Origin: Lentibacillus kapialis
Lineage (GTDB): Bacteria > Bacillota > Bacilli > Bacillales > Amphibacillaceae
DNA length: 33,840 bases
Assembly (NCBI RefSeq): GCF_014646635.1
Contig: NZ_BMNQ01000038.1
Span: forward strand, 1 to 33,840
Reading direction: 5' to 3'
The position numbers and the translations under genes were made by a program. The notes beneath the pieces were generated by a model. The model was not told where the DNA came from, did no database searches, and saw only the letters and a program-made list of their open reading frames with translations. Shown here one piece after another: positions 7,413 through 16,116 of this stretch. Within the stretch, counting starts at the first letter, position 1. Every line of letters starts with the position of its first letter.

Positions 7413-8954
7413 TTATTCGTCCTTTTTCCTTTCAATCACCTGCATCGGGCGCATCATGTCATAGTCTTCGTGTTCAAGGATATGACAATGCCATACATAG
7501 TTACCTGTGAATGGACCGAATTTGGCAATCACGCGTGTGATTTGTCCTGCAGAGGCTGACACTGTATCCTTCCAGCCCTTTTCGTTTGCTTGTGGCGGTT
7601 CAGCCGGGCCTGTAAAATTTATAGTTCCGTCTTTGTTATAACTGTCCAGGTCAAATGGCCTCCGATCGATCACTTGAAACTGTATCAAGTGAATATGAAT
7701 AGGATGGGCGAAGTTTGTGACATTAATGAATGACCAGACTTCGGTTGCGTTGAGTTCAGGCATCTCGGTTACGGGATCCGCCCATTTTTTGTTATCAAGC
7801 AGTAATAATGGGCGGCCAAGTTTATCTGTTGAGCCGACAAGTTTCAGGTTTCGTATACGCTGGATATTGTTTTGTCTGAGTGAGGGAATCCGTGTCAAAT
7901 GCCGGGGGATTCTGCTCCTGTCTTCTGATGATAATGGCAGACTAACGTCAAATTGCATGACATCATCTGTTTCGTCTTTGGGATCAGCATTTGGTCCAAG
8001 ATCATTTTTCAATGTGATCGTTTTTCCTTTATAGTTGGAAAAGTCGATGATGACATCAAACCGTTCGGCTGGTTCAATCGCTAAATTATCCAGTTTGACT
8101 GTTTTACGCATTAATCCGCCGTCAGATCCGATTTGATAAAACGGTTGCTTGGAATCTAGAGAAAGCTGATACGCGCGTGTGTTGGCGGCATTCAGGATAC
8201 GGAACCGGTATTTACGCGGTTCTACTTGCAAATATGGCCATATTTTACCGTTCACGACATTCGTTTCACCATTAAAAAATGGTTTGATGGATGGGGTTGG
8301 CCAGTTATTCTGCGGGTCATTAGGCTGTCGGGGATAGAACAGCTCCCCATTGTCATGAAACGATTTATCCATGATGATAAGCGGAATTTCATAGTCATCT
8401 GAAGGAAGTTTCATATGTTTTTCTTGTTCATCTCGGATAATATACATGCCTGCCAGACCGGCATAAACGTTCAGCCTTGTTATTCCCATCGCATGGTCGT
8501 GGTACCATAATGTGGCGCCGCGCTGATGGTTGGGATAGTGATAGATGTCGGTTTTGAAATCCGGTCCTGTCTCCCTGAAGTTTCGTGTGAACCACGCATC
8601 AGGATAACCATCACTTTCCGACTTTGTTTCGCTGCCATGCAAATGGGTGACAGTTCGGACTTCAGGGAGTTTATCAAGATTATGGAACGATGTGTCAATC
8701 GGCAAGAAATGGTGATCAGGCAGTCGGTTTTCCCATTTGACATGAATCGGTTCGCCGTGATTAACATCAATGACAGGACCGGGGAATTGCCCGTTGTACC
8801 CCCATAGCCGTGTTGGTCTTAAATCACGGTGCAGCTTTTGGCGGAATTCCGTCATGTGAACTTCATAGTAATCTCCATTTTTGTTTTTCCGGGCTGGTTG
8901 CAGTGTTTTTGGTATTGGCAGGGCGTCCACAAATTTTTTTAGTTTTTTATTCAA
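7413..8954 (-). CDS. cotA: Spore coat multicopper oxidase (laccase) CotA
   Basis: A 513-residue multicopper oxidase, the same length as Bacillus subtilis CotA and recognisably similar along its whole length (starting KKFVDALPIP). Copper ligands are present: THLHG and LWYHDHAM in the first cupredoxin domain, and HPIHIHLIQF plus YVWHCHILEHEDYDMM at the C-terminus (types 1, 2 and 3 copper, with the axial Met). CotA sits in the outer spore coat, oxidises phenolics and bilirubin with O2 and contributes to the brown pigment. The frame is open 23 codons further upstream to another TTG, but the TTG at 8954 is preceded by AAGGGG with a 9-base spacer and gives exactly the CotA N-terminus. Expression is expected in the mother cell late in sporulation; I could not confirm a sigma-K promoter. 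Confidence 0.95.
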   Translation of the reverse strand: MNKKLKKFVDALPIPKTLQPARKNKNGDYYEVHMTEFRQKLHRDLRPTRLWGYNGQFPGPVIDVNHGEPIHVKWENRLPDHHFLPIDTSFHNLDKLPEVRTVTHLHGSETKSESDGYPDAWFTRNFRETGPDFKTDIYHYPNHQRGATLWYHDHAMGITRLNVYAGLAGMYIIRDEQEKHMKLPSDDYEIPLIIMDKSFHDNGELFYPRQPNDPQNNWPTPSIKPFFNGETNVVNGKIWPYLQVEPRKYRFRILNAANTRAYQLSLDSKQPFYQIGSDGGLMRKTVKLDNLAIEPAERFDVIIDFSNYKGKTITLKNDLGPNADPKDETDDVMQFDVSLPLSSEDRSRIPRHLTRIPSLRQNNIQRIRNLKLVGSTDKLGRPLLLLDNKKWADPVTEMPELNATEVWSFINVTNFAHPIHIHLIQFQVIDRRPFDLDSYNKDGTINFTGPAEPPQANEKGWKDTVSASAGQITRVIAKFGPFTGNYVWHCHILEHEDYDMMRPMQVIERKKDE

Positions 8955-9205
8955 CGCGTTCAACCCCTTCAAATGTGCGTTTATTACAGTAGATGTTTGA
9001 AAGGGGCAGTTTGCAATGGGCAAAAGTGGAAAAATACAATTATTATCGGGATATTGCTAGAGTGCTTCATGAAACAACCTGCGAATTCTCATAATAAATT
9101 GATAGGTTACCTCTTACAAAATCAGTGAGAATATGAGATAATATGACAATGTACGACTTGATTTCAAACAAATGCTAAATAGATTATTTATCGGGGGACG
9201 GGAAA

Positions 9206-10135
9206 GTGAACGAAAAAAGAGCACACCGAAAAAAACCAAAAAGACGCTTTCTGAAAATATTCATGGCCGTAGTGGTTGTGGTGATTGCCGGCGTTTCCAT
9301 TTACGCTTTTTCGATTTATGGCAATGCCAAGGATACGGTGAACGAAGAAATGCATGAGCCGGTGGATTCGATCGACCGTAATACAACCAAGAGGAAAATG
9401 GAGACATCTAAACCGCTCAATATACTCTTGCTTGGTGTGGATGAACGTGAAAATGACAGCGGCCGGTCGGATGCGCTGATGGTCCTATCATTGAATCCGA
9501 AAAAGGACTCGATGCAGCTTGTCAGCATACCCAGGGATACCCGGACGACGATTGTCGGTAAGGGCTTTGAGGATAAAATCAATCATGCTTATGCATTCGG
9601 CGGCAGTGATATGTCCGTTGCCACGGTTGAAAGTTTTCTCGATATCGAATTGGATCACTACGTCCGCATGAATATGGAAGGACTTAAAGAACTTGTCGAT
9701 AAGCTTGGCACGATCAACGTCGATAACGAAATTGCCTGGAATGACGGAAAATATGATTTTAATGAGGGTTCTGTTGAAATGGATGGGGATAAGACGATGG
9801 CGTATGTCCGCATGCGCAAACAGGATCCAAACGGAGATTTTGGCCGGACAGAACGCCAGCGGAAAGTTATCCAAGGGATCATTGAACGCGGTGCATCCGT
9901 CGGTTCGGTCACGAAAATCAATGATTACATCGATGTTCTCGGCAATAATATGAAGACCACTATGGATTTTGACGATATGAAAAGATTGTTTAATAGTTAC
10001 CGCGATACCCGGAAAAACATTGCCAGCTATCAGATGAAAGGAAACGGTACGAACATAGACGGCACGTATTATTTGATGGTATCCGAGGATGAAGTAGCGA
10101 AAGTGCACGGGATGGTTAGTAAAGAAAAGTCATAA
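9206..10135 (+). CDS. LCP-family (LytR-CpsA-Psr) cell-wall glycopolymer ligase
   Basis: A 309-residue membrane-anchored protein. It has a very basic cytoplasmic N-terminus (residues 1-14), one transmembrane helix (about 15-37) and an extracellular LCP domain (about 71-225) with the hallmarks NILLLGVDERENDSGRSDALMVLSLNP, SIPRDTR, GGSDMSVATVE and FGRTERQRKVI. The conserved Asp and Arg residues bind the pyrophosphate of a polyprenyl-linked glycopolymer. Family members (TagT/U/V in Bacillus) transfer wall teichoic acid or similar polymers to peptidoglycan. Which paralogue this is cannot be settled, so no symbol is given. The start is the GTG at 9206 behind GGGGGA. It is monocistronic, divergent from cotA, and followed by a good terminator. 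Confidence 0.9.
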   Translation: MNEKRAHRKKPKRRFLKIFMAVVVVVIAGVSIYAFSIYGNAKDTVNEEMHEPVDSIDRNTTKRKMETSKPLNILLLGVDERENDSGRSDALMVLSLNPKKDSMQLVSIPRDTRTTIVGKGFEDKINHAYAFGGSDMSVATVESFLDIELDHYVRMNMEGLKELVDKLGTINVDNEIAWNDGKYDFNEGSVEMDGDKTMAYVRMRKQDPNGDFGRTERQRKVIQGIIERGASVGSVTKINDYIDVLGNNMKTTMDFDDMKRLFNSYRDTRKNIASYQMKGNGTNIDGTYYLMVSEDEVAKVHGMVSKEKS

Positions 10136-10152
10136 GATCATATTTTAAATGG

Positions 10153-10193
10153 AAAAACGTATGTCGCATTAATTGCTGGCATACGTTTTTTGT
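10153..10193 (+). terminator. Intrinsic terminator of the LCP gene
   Basis: AAAAACGTATG (10153-10163) pairs with CATACGTTTTT (10180-10190) and ends in a T-run. Confidence 0.85.
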
Positions 10194-10292
10194 ATTATTT
10201 ACAGCATATTTATAAAATAGTTTAGCATCCTGTCACAAGGGAATGGGTAAACGTTTGAAATGCAGTTCTTATAGTGAAGTGAGTGGTTCAAA

Positions 10293-10712
10293 ATGAAACA
10301 GGCAGTCAAACTGGGTATTATTGGAGTTATTGGTGGCATCATTTTGCTCAGTTTATTAAAGATCGTTCAAGTTTTGACAGGCAGTCAGGCTTATGTGTTG
10401 CTGTTTAACACGGATTATATTCCGCTGATGAAGGATTGGGGACCTAAGGATATCGGTGGTTTCGTTTTTCACTTTGTGTTTTGCATCGTCAGTGTCGTCG
10501 CGTTGTTTCACATCCTTAAAATATGCCATCTTGAAAGGTCTGTATGCACTTATTTCATGGTATATACTGGTGGCAGTGCCGTTTTATATATATTAACAGG
10601 GCTAACCGACCGTCCTCCGGCGATAACGGATGCAGCGTCCTGGACATATTGGACAGCCGCACATGCGGTGTATTCTATTACAGTTGGTTTCCTCGTTAAG
10701 CATTGGGTTTAA
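10293..10712 (+). CDS. Small membrane protein of unknown function
   Basis: A 139-residue protein with four predicted transmembrane segments (about residues 5-28, 55-77, 86-105 and 117-136). Between helices 1 and 2 is a polar loop with KDWGPKDIGG. I do not recognise it securely. The general layout recalls the YagU/DUF1440 group of inner-membrane proteins, but that is only an impression. The ATG at 10293 has a weak GAAGTGAG ribosome site. The first unit of a 25-copy tandem repeat begins at the very next base after the stop codon, so the original 3' flank and terminator of this gene appear to have been replaced or displaced. Confidence 0.65.
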   Translation: MKQAVKLGIIGVIGGIILLSLLKIVQVLTGSQAYVLLFNTDYIPLMKDWGPKDIGGFVFHFVFCIVSVVALFHILKICHLERSVCTYFMVYTGGSAVLYILTGLTDRPPAITDAASWTYWTAAHAVYSITVGFLVKHWV

Positions 10713-11224
10713 CATCAGCAGAAGAGCGTGGACATCAGCAGAAGAGCGGTAGCATCGGCAGAAGAGCGGTAGCATCAGCAGAAGAGCGGCAACATCAGCA
10801 GAAGAGCGAGAACATCAGCAGAAGAGCGGCAACATCAGCAGAAGAGCGGCAGCATCAGCAGAAGAGCGGGAACATCAGCAGAAGAGCGTCAGCATCAGCA
10901 GAAGAGCGGTAGCATCAGCAGAAGAGCGGGCAGCATCAGCAGAAGAGCGGGAACATCAGCAGAAGAGCGATAGCATCAGCAGAAGAGCGGCAACATCAGC
11001 AGAAGAGCGATAGCATGAGCAGAAGAGCGGTAGCATCGGCAGAAGAGCGGGAATATCAGCAGAAGAGCGTGCAGCATCAGCAGAAGAGCGGCAGCATGAG
11101 CAGAAGAGCGGTAGCATCGGCAGAAGAGCGGGAATATCAGCAGAAGAGCGTGCAGCATCAGCAGAAGAGCGGCAGCATGAGCAGAAGAGCGGTAGCATCA
11201 GCAGAAGAGCGTGCAGCATCAGCG
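10713..11224. repeat. Tandem array of 25 units, 20-21 bp each
   Basis: The consensus unit is CATCAGCAGAAGAGCGGYAR; I count 25 copies of GAAGAGCG. Most units are 20 bp and a few carry one extra G or C (21 bp). A higher-order 81-bp block of four units starts at 11013, 11094 and 11175 (last copy partial), which shows recent unequal duplication. All frames are largely free of stops because the unit lacks them, but the mixture of 20- and 21-bp units shifts frame and there is no ribosome site, so I read it as non-coding. It lies between two convergent genes. Confidence 0.9.
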
Positions 11225-11226
11225 GT

Positions 11227-11273
11227 AAAAATAAACAGCTGCCCCAGAAAGTCTAGGTGCAACTGTTATTTTC
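11227..11273. terminator. Terminator of the ylmA-like gene (bidirectional)
   Basis: AAATAAACAG (near 11228-11238) pairs with CTGTTATTTT (11263-11272) with one bulged base. A/T-rich flanks on both sides give a U-tract for either strand. It immediately follows the stop codon of the minus-strand ABC gene. Confidence 0.55.
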
Positions 11274-12064
11274 TAAAGCATCCGTTCATCCAGTGATACC
11301 CATGGACGATGACGATGCCATTCCACATTGACCCACATGTCGAAAAACTGTGAGAGTTTATCAGCTGTTAAGACATCTTTGCTTGCTCCTTTGGCAAACA
11401 CCGTCCCATCTCGAAGCAGCAGGGACCGGGAAAATTCCGGCATTATTTCTTCAATATGATGTGTGACAAAAATGATTGTCGGTGCATCGTCCTGTTTTAT
11501 CAAATCCTGAATGGTAGACAGCAGTTCTTCCCGGGCAATGAAATCCAGACCACTTGTTGGTTCGTCCAAAAGCAGCAGGTCAGGGGATGCCATCAGTCCT
11601 CTGGCGATGAGGAGCTTTTGCCTCTCGCCTTGTGAGCATGTCTGATAATTCCGGCCGGTCAAATGGCTGCAATGCATCTGCTCCATAATCCGGAACGCCT
11701 TTTCAAAGTCTGCTTCACTTGGTTCTTCATAGGCCAGTCCGATGGATGCGTATTTTCCACTGACGACAATATCTTCAGCCCGTTCATTTTCCTTGATCCG
11801 CGCCTGTAGGGATGAGCTGACCCAGCCGATGGATTTGCGTAGTTCGCGGATGTCGATTTTTCCAAATAGCTGATCTAAAATGCGTACCTGACCGGATGTA
11901 GGCCACGAATAGCCAGTCACGATATTCAACAGTGACGTTTTGCCGGAACCGTTTAGTCCTAATACAGCCCAGTGCTCGCCTTTTTTGACACACCAATTGA
12001 TGTCGGATAAAATGGTTTCGTTCTGCCGTCTCCAGGAAACATCTTGAAGGTCAATAATACTCAT
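11273..12064 (-). CDS. ylmA: ABC transporter ATP-binding protein, YlmA/ModF-like
   Basis: A 263-residue single-domain ABC ATPase. It contains Walker A (GLNGSGKTS, about residue 37-45), a Q-loop region, a signature motif in the form CSQGERQK, Walker B (LLLLDEPTSGLD) and the switch histidine (FVTHHIEE). It has no transmembrane segment, and no permease is encoded next to it. The length and the VNVEWHRHRPWV tail resemble B. subtilis YlmA; its transport or non-transport role is unknown. The ATG at 12064 follows GGAGAGG and a 9-base spacer (a TTG one codon earlier is in frame). It starts 21 bp after the stop of the aminotransferase gene and is probably co-transcribed with it. Confidence 0.8.
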   Translation of the reverse strand: MSIIDLQDVSWRRQNETILSDINWCVKKGEHWAVLGLNGSGKTSLLNIVTGYSWPTSGQVRILDQLFGKIDIRELRKSIGWVSSSLQARIKENERAEDIVVSGKYASIGLAYEEPSEADFEKAFRIMEQMHCSHLTGRNYQTCSQGERQKLLIARGLMASPDLLLLDEPTSGLDFIAREELLSTIQDLIKQDDAPTIIFVTHHIEEIMPEFSRSLLLRDGTVFAKGASKDVLTADKLSQFFDMWVNVEWHRHRPWVSLDERML

Positions 12065-12085
12065 CAAGCCTATCCTCTCCTTTGT

Positions 12086-13264
12086 TCAATTAAAAATTCC
12101 CAGCCGGCCGATTCTGACTGCTGCTTCTTCAAGCCGATCTGCTGACTCCAGCAGCCCAACGCGTACATAACCATCTCCGAAATTACCAAAGCCTCGTCCC
12201 GGGGCGACGACAACATGCGCTTTTTCCAGTAGCAAATCGGCAAATTCTTCAGATGTATAGGTTGCAGGGACAGGGAGCCATGCAAAAAAAGACCCTTCCG
12301 GTGTATCAGCCTTCCATCCGATATCACGGATTGCACGGATAAACTGGTTCCGGCGTTCAGTGTATGTATCAACAAGCTGTTTCACCGCACTTTGGTCACT
12401 GTTCAAAGCTTTGGCTGCAGCACTTTGCACAGCACCAAACAAACTGACATACATATGGTCCTGGATTTTATTGATAGCCTCAATGACTGAAGGATTCCCT
12501 GCCGCAAATGCCACACGCCATCCGGCCATGTTGTAGGTTTTCGATAGTGTATAGATTTCGATGCCGATATCCTTTGCTCCTTCAGATTGCAGAAAGCTTT
12601 GCGGTTTTGAGCCATCAAATCCGAGTGCTCCATATGCAAAATCCTGCACAACGCAAATATGGTGTTTTTTAGCAAGTTTAACCGTGTCATCGTAAAAATC
12701 TTTATTTGCAGTGACGGCGGTAGGATTGTTCGGATAATTCAAGAACATTAATTTTGCCCGGTCAAGTGTCGCGTCCGGAATTGCGTTGTAGTCGGGCAGA
12801 AAATGATTTTCCCGTTTCAATGGCATGAAATATGGGTCAGCATCCGCCATGGCAATGCCCGACATATAATCCGGGTATCCTGGATCGGGCAAAAGCGCTG
12901 TGTCATTCGGATTCAGCAGGCATTCGCTTATCCCGACCAGGCCGGCTTTGCTTCCGAACAGAAGTGCAATTTCCCGCTCCGGATCCAGCGAAACACCATA
13001 CTCGCGCTTATAATAATTTGCTGCAGCCTCTTTGACATAACGATAGCCCCGAAAAGGTGAATATTTATGATTGGCTGGTTTTTCGGCTGCTTGTTGCACT
13101 TCCTTAATGATATGTTCCGGCGTCGGCAAATCGGGGTTCCCCTGACCAAGATTGATGACATCATGTCCCGCTTGTTTGAATTCCTGCGTTCTGGCAACAA
13201 GTTTAGCAAAAAATTGCTCAGGTAATCGCTTCAGCATGGCAGATTGTTCGAAATTCCGTGTCAT
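12086..13264 (-). CDS. mtnE: PLP-dependent aminotransferase, MtnE-like
   Basis: A 392-residue fold-type I class I/II aminotransferase. Signatures are INLGQGNPDLPTP, NHKYSPFRG, a PLP phosphate-binding region with FGSKAGLV, LNYPNNPT, FAYGALGFDG and the Schiff-base lysine motif TLSKTYNMAGWR, ending with YVRVGLL. From memory it matches B. subtilis MtnE (YkrV) well across its length; that enzyme makes methionine from 2-oxo-4-methylthiobutyrate with glutamine as donor. No other methionine-salvage gene is nearby, so the substrate could differ. The ATG at 13264 follows GGGGGAG with a 5-base spacer; a GTG two codons earlier is less likely. It is first in a two-gene unit with the ABC ATPase. A 13-unit repeat array lies just upstream. 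Confidence 0.8.
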   Translation of the reverse strand: MTRNFEQSAMLKRLPEQFFAKLVARTQEFKQAGHDVINLGQGNPDLPTPEHIIKEVQQAAEKPANHKYSPFRGYRYVKEAAANYYKREYGVSLDPEREIALLFGSKAGLVGISECLLNPNDTALLPDPGYPDYMSGIAMADADPYFMPLKRENHFLPDYNAIPDATLDRAKLMFLNYPNNPTAVTANKDFYDDTVKLAKKHHICVVQDFAYGALGFDGSKPQSFLQSEGAKDIGIEIYTLSKTYNMAGWRVAFAAGNPSVIEAINKIQDHMYVSLFGAVQSAAAKALNSDQSAVKQLVDTYTERRNQFIRAIRDIGWKADTPEGSFFAWLPVPATYTSEEFADLLLEKAHVVVAPGRGFGNFGDGYVRVGLLESADRLEEAAVRIGRLGIFN

Positions 13265-13336
13265 GTGCACTCCCCCATTAATTTAATTGTATTAAATGAT
13301 AGCTTTGATAAGCTGTTTTGTAAAGAAAGAGGGAAA

Positions 13337-13601
13337 TCGGGGAGAATCAACCCGAAAGCGGGGAGAATCAACCCGAAATCGGGGAGAATCAACCCGAAAG
13401 CAGGAAGAATCCCCGAAAGCGGGGAGAATCAACCCGAAAGCGAGTAGAATCAACCCGAAAGCGGGGAGAATCAACCCGAAATCGGGGAGAATCAACCCGA
13501 AAGCGGGGAGAATCAACCCGAAAGCAGGAAGAATCCCCGAAAGCGGGGAGAATCAACCCGAAAGCAGGAAGAATCGACCCGAAAGCGAGTAGAATCACCC
13601 G
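13337..13601. repeat. Tandem array of ~13 units, mostly 21 bp
   Basis: The consensus unit is GCGGGGAGAATCAACCCGAAA. Variants begin CAGGAAGAATC or CGAGTAGAATC, and two units (at 13401 and 13525) lack three bases. The array fills nearly the whole gap between the 3' end of the amidohydrolase gene and the promoter region of the aminotransferase gene, both on the minus strand. The 21-bp period keeps frames open on both strands, but no start or ribosome site supports translation. Confidence 0.9.
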
Positions 13602-13607
13602 CTCTTC

Positions 13608-15200
13608 CTACTTCACGGCACCGCCAATAATCGTCATGTCAACATCGGTCTCCAGCAGTTCATCCGGATGTTCCATCTTGAATGGGTTATGGGAATAAAC
13701 TGTCATATCAGCCAATTTTCCGCGTGAGATGGTTCCCTTTTTATTTTCTTCATTTGTCGGATAGGCGCCCATTTCCGTGAATAACCGGAAAGCTTCACTC
13801 ATTGATAACTTTTCACGCGGATTCCAGCCCTCGTGCTCCTCTCCGGGTGACCGCCGTGTGACAGCGGCATGGATGCCCATAAGCGGATTAATGGGCTCGA
13901 CCGGCGCATCAGAACCACCGGCACAAATGACACCGGCTTGCTGAAGTGTTCTCCAGGCATAAGCAAGGCTTGAACGTTTTTCTCCCAAACGCTCCATCAC
14001 CCACGGAAAGTCACTTGGAACAAACCGCGGCTGTATGTCAGCGATTCGGCTTGGTTCAACCAGGCGTTTGATCAGTGCTTCTCGTAGCACTTGCACGTGA
14101 ATGATGCGGTCCCGGTACCAAACGGGAGGGAATTGATCCAGAATATCCAGCACATTTTCAAGTGCCTGATCACCGATTGTATGGACAGCAATAGGCATGG
14201 AAAGCTTCCGGGCATCCTGAACCATATTAAATAAAGTTTCCTGATCATACATGGCTTCACCATATGTCCCGGTTGCGTCGCTGTATGATTCTGACAATAA
14301 CGCAGTACGTCTTCCAAGTGCACCATCGGCAAAGAGTTTGACAGCACCAATTTGCAGCGTGTCATTGCCGAAGCCTGCATACATTCCGCTTGCCTTCAGA
14401 TCGTCTAGAAAATCATGGTCGATCAGCAGATTAGTTCTAAGAGCGAGGTCTTCCTGATTCAGCAACGCATCATAAAGCTGATAAGTCTGGTTAAATCCAC
14501 CTAAAAAATGCGGATCATTCGTATGGACACTGGTCAGTCCTTTTGAAATGGCGAACTGCATTGTTTTACGCAAAGCGTTTTTTAGCTGATCATATGATTT
14601 TTCCGGTATATATTCCGTGATCAGCTGTGACGCTGATTCCAAGAGGAGGCCGGTCGGCTTTTCGGTCTGCTTATCAAGCACAACGGTCCCGCCCTCAGGT
14701 ACAGACATTAACGGATGATAATGGCTTGCTTCCAATGCCTTGCTGTTGACCAGGAAGGCATGGCTGCAAATTCTGGGGATATATAATGGAGTAGCCGGTG
14801 AAACATGATCCAATTCATCAATCGTCGGGATGCCACCATCAGTAAACACGTTTTCGTCCCACCCTCTCCCAAGCAGCCATTCGCCTTGTTTCAGAGTTTT
14901 GGCGTATGTTTGTATTTTTTCAAGCATTACTTGTTTGGAAGTCACACCGGTTAAATCCAAATTAAGAAAATGTTCAGCCGTGATGGAAAGATGCATATGG
15001 CTGTCAATCAGCCCGGGTGTGACTGTTTTACCGTATAAATTGATGGTTTCACTCCCAGGGTTTTGCCATTGGAGAAGCATATCACCAGTTGACCCCATAT
15101 CAGTAATCCGGCCGTTTTCAACAACCACAGCCTGTGTAATCGGCCTCATGTTATCGAACGTATAAAAATTCCCGTTTATGTATATTTTTCGCAATGCCAT
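13608..15200 (-). CDS. Amidohydrolase, YtcJ family
   Basis: A 530-residue metal-dependent hydrolase of the amidohydrolase superfamily (amidohydro_3), about the length of B. subtilis YtcJ. It has an N-terminal beta-sandwich strand (ALRKIYINGNFYTFD), the metal motif TPGLIDSHMHLS, a central LFADGALGRRTALL segment, AVHTIGDQAL with a metal-binding histidine, CAGGSDAPVEPINP, and the C-terminal composite domain ending KLADMTVYSHNPF. Such enzymes hydrolyse C-N bonds in amides or cyclic compounds; the real substrate of YtcJ proteins is not known. I chose the ATG at 15200 (AAAGGTGG upstream) over an ATG 12 codons earlier. The gene stands alone; its 3' end abuts the 21-bp repeat array and no hairpin terminator is visible. 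Confidence 0.87.
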   Translation of the reverse strand: MALRKIYINGNFYTFDNMRPITQAVVVENGRITDMGSTGDMLLQWQNPGSETINLYGKTVTPGLIDSHMHLSITAEHFLNLDLTGVTSKQVMLEKIQTYAKTLKQGEWLLGRGWDENVFTDGGIPTIDELDHVSPATPLYIPRICSHAFLVNSKALEASHYHPLMSVPEGGTVVLDKQTEKPTGLLLESASQLITEYIPEKSYDQLKNALRKTMQFAISKGLTSVHTNDPHFLGGFNQTYQLYDALLNQEDLALRTNLLIDHDFLDDLKASGMYAGFGNDTLQIGAVKLFADGALGRRTALLSESYSDATGTYGEAMYDQETLFNMVQDARKLSMPIAVHTIGDQALENVLDILDQFPPVWYRDRIIHVQVLREALIKRLVEPSRIADIQPRFVPSDFPWVMERLGEKRSSLAYAWRTLQQAGVICAGGSDAPVEPINPLMGIHAAVTRRSPGEEHEGWNPREKLSMSEAFRLFTEMGAYPTNEENKKGTISRGKLADMTVYSHNPFKMEHPDELLETDVDMTIIGGAVK

Positions 15201-15402
15201 AACCCACCTTTCTGCTGAGGGGATGTTCATGTACAAAGTATATTAATGATAACAAAAATTCAGTCATTCAGGTAGGATATCACATATGAATGAATTATTT
15301 TTGATTGAAATTAATCACGACCTGTAGCAAAATGGAAACAACAAAACTGAAGCAGGAAAGCTGTTGATCTCATCCAGCTGTCCGGCAGATGGGAGGCGCT
15401 TT

Positions 15403-16026
15403 ATGATCATTAACGAAAATTATGTTGATAAACAGGATGTTGTTTATGTGAAGGAAACGGATAGTAAACAGCAGTCACTGAACACAATTGCTGATTCCGG
15501 ATATCGTTGTATACCGGTTCTTGATGAGTCCGGTGAACACTATGTAGGCAATGTTTACAAAGTCCATTTAATCGAACAGGAATTGGAAGGGAAACTGGAT
15601 GGTCCTGTAAGTGAACTGGTAAGAGATCAGGAAGGGTACGTCAATAAAGGGGATCCATTTGTCAAAGTGTTTTCATCGATTAAAGAGCTGCCTTTCCTTG
15701 GTGTCATAGATGATGAAAAAAATTTTCTTGGCATTTTAACGAATGGAAACATCATTCAGGTGCTGGAGAATGCCTGGGGTGTTCATAACGGCAGTTACTC
15801 GCTCACGATTGGTACGATTGAATACTCCGGTGCGTTAAGAAAAATGCTCAGAGTGATTAATAAGTATTGCAACTTGCAGAGTGTTATTTCCCTGAACAAC
15901 GATTCCCAATTTGTCCGGCGTGTTTGCATTGTGCTCCCTAATGAAGTGGATGAAAAAACGATGAAACGCGTAGTGGAAGATTTGGAAAAAGACACATTCA
16001 CTGTGACGGATATTGAAGAATTATAA
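15403..16026 (+). CDS. cbpA: CBS-domain protein, CbpA-like (possible cyclic-di-AMP binding)
   Basis: A 207-residue soluble protein. Residues about 1-125 form a pair of CBS motifs (YRCIPVLDESGEHYVGNVYKVHL and LPFLGVIDDEKNFLGILTNGNI). The remainder (about 135-207) resembles an ACT-like regulatory domain. This architecture and size recall Listeria CbpA, a cyclic-di-AMP-binding protein of unknown partner. That assignment is from memory, and it could be another CBS/ACT sensor. The ATG at 15403 follows GGGAGG with a 6-base spacer; in-frame codons upstream lack a ribosome site. It is monocistronic, with a terminator before the fru operon. No transmembrane segment or enzymatic domain is present. Confidence 0.65.
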   Translation: MIINENYVDKQDVVYVKETDSKQQSLNTIADSGYRCIPVLDESGEHYVGNVYKVHLIEQELEGKLDGPVSELVRDQEGYVNKGDPFVKVFSSIKELPFLGVIDDEKNFLGILTNGNIIQVLENAWGVHNGSYSLTIGTIEYSGALRKMLRVINKYCNLQSVISLNNDSQFVRRVCIVLPNEVDEKTMKRVVEDLEKDTFTVTDIEEL

Positions 16027-16077
16027 ATGGTTGAGAATGTGAAGCCACGCTTCCTTGTTTAATTGTAAATGCTGATG

Positions 16078-16116
16078 ATAACCTGTCAATCTACTTGAGA
16101 TTGCAGGTTATTTTTG
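16078..16116 (+). terminator. Intrinsic terminator of the CBS-domain gene
   Basis: ATAACCTG and CAATCT (16078-16092, one bulged T) pair with AGATTG and CAGGTTAT (16098-16111), followed by TTTTT. The T-tract runs directly into the fru operator/promoter region. Confidence 0.8.

Noticed and set aside
9060-9100. ECF-sigma promoter (TGAAAC) upstream of the LCP gene
   Set aside because: No CGTC/CGTA-type -10 sequence stands at the required distance.
10703-11296. Long open frames on both strands through the 20-21-bp array
   Set aside because: The unit contains no stop codon, so several frames stay open by default. Mixed unit lengths shift frame, and no ribosome site or start fits.
13244-13598. Open frames on both strands through the 21-bp array
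   Set aside because: These are explained by the stop-free 21-bp unit and its period divisible by three. There is no ribosome site, and the product is a pure repeat.
10713-13601. CRISPR array interpretation of the two tandem arrays
   Set aside because: Units are contiguous without unique spacers, and no cas gene is present.
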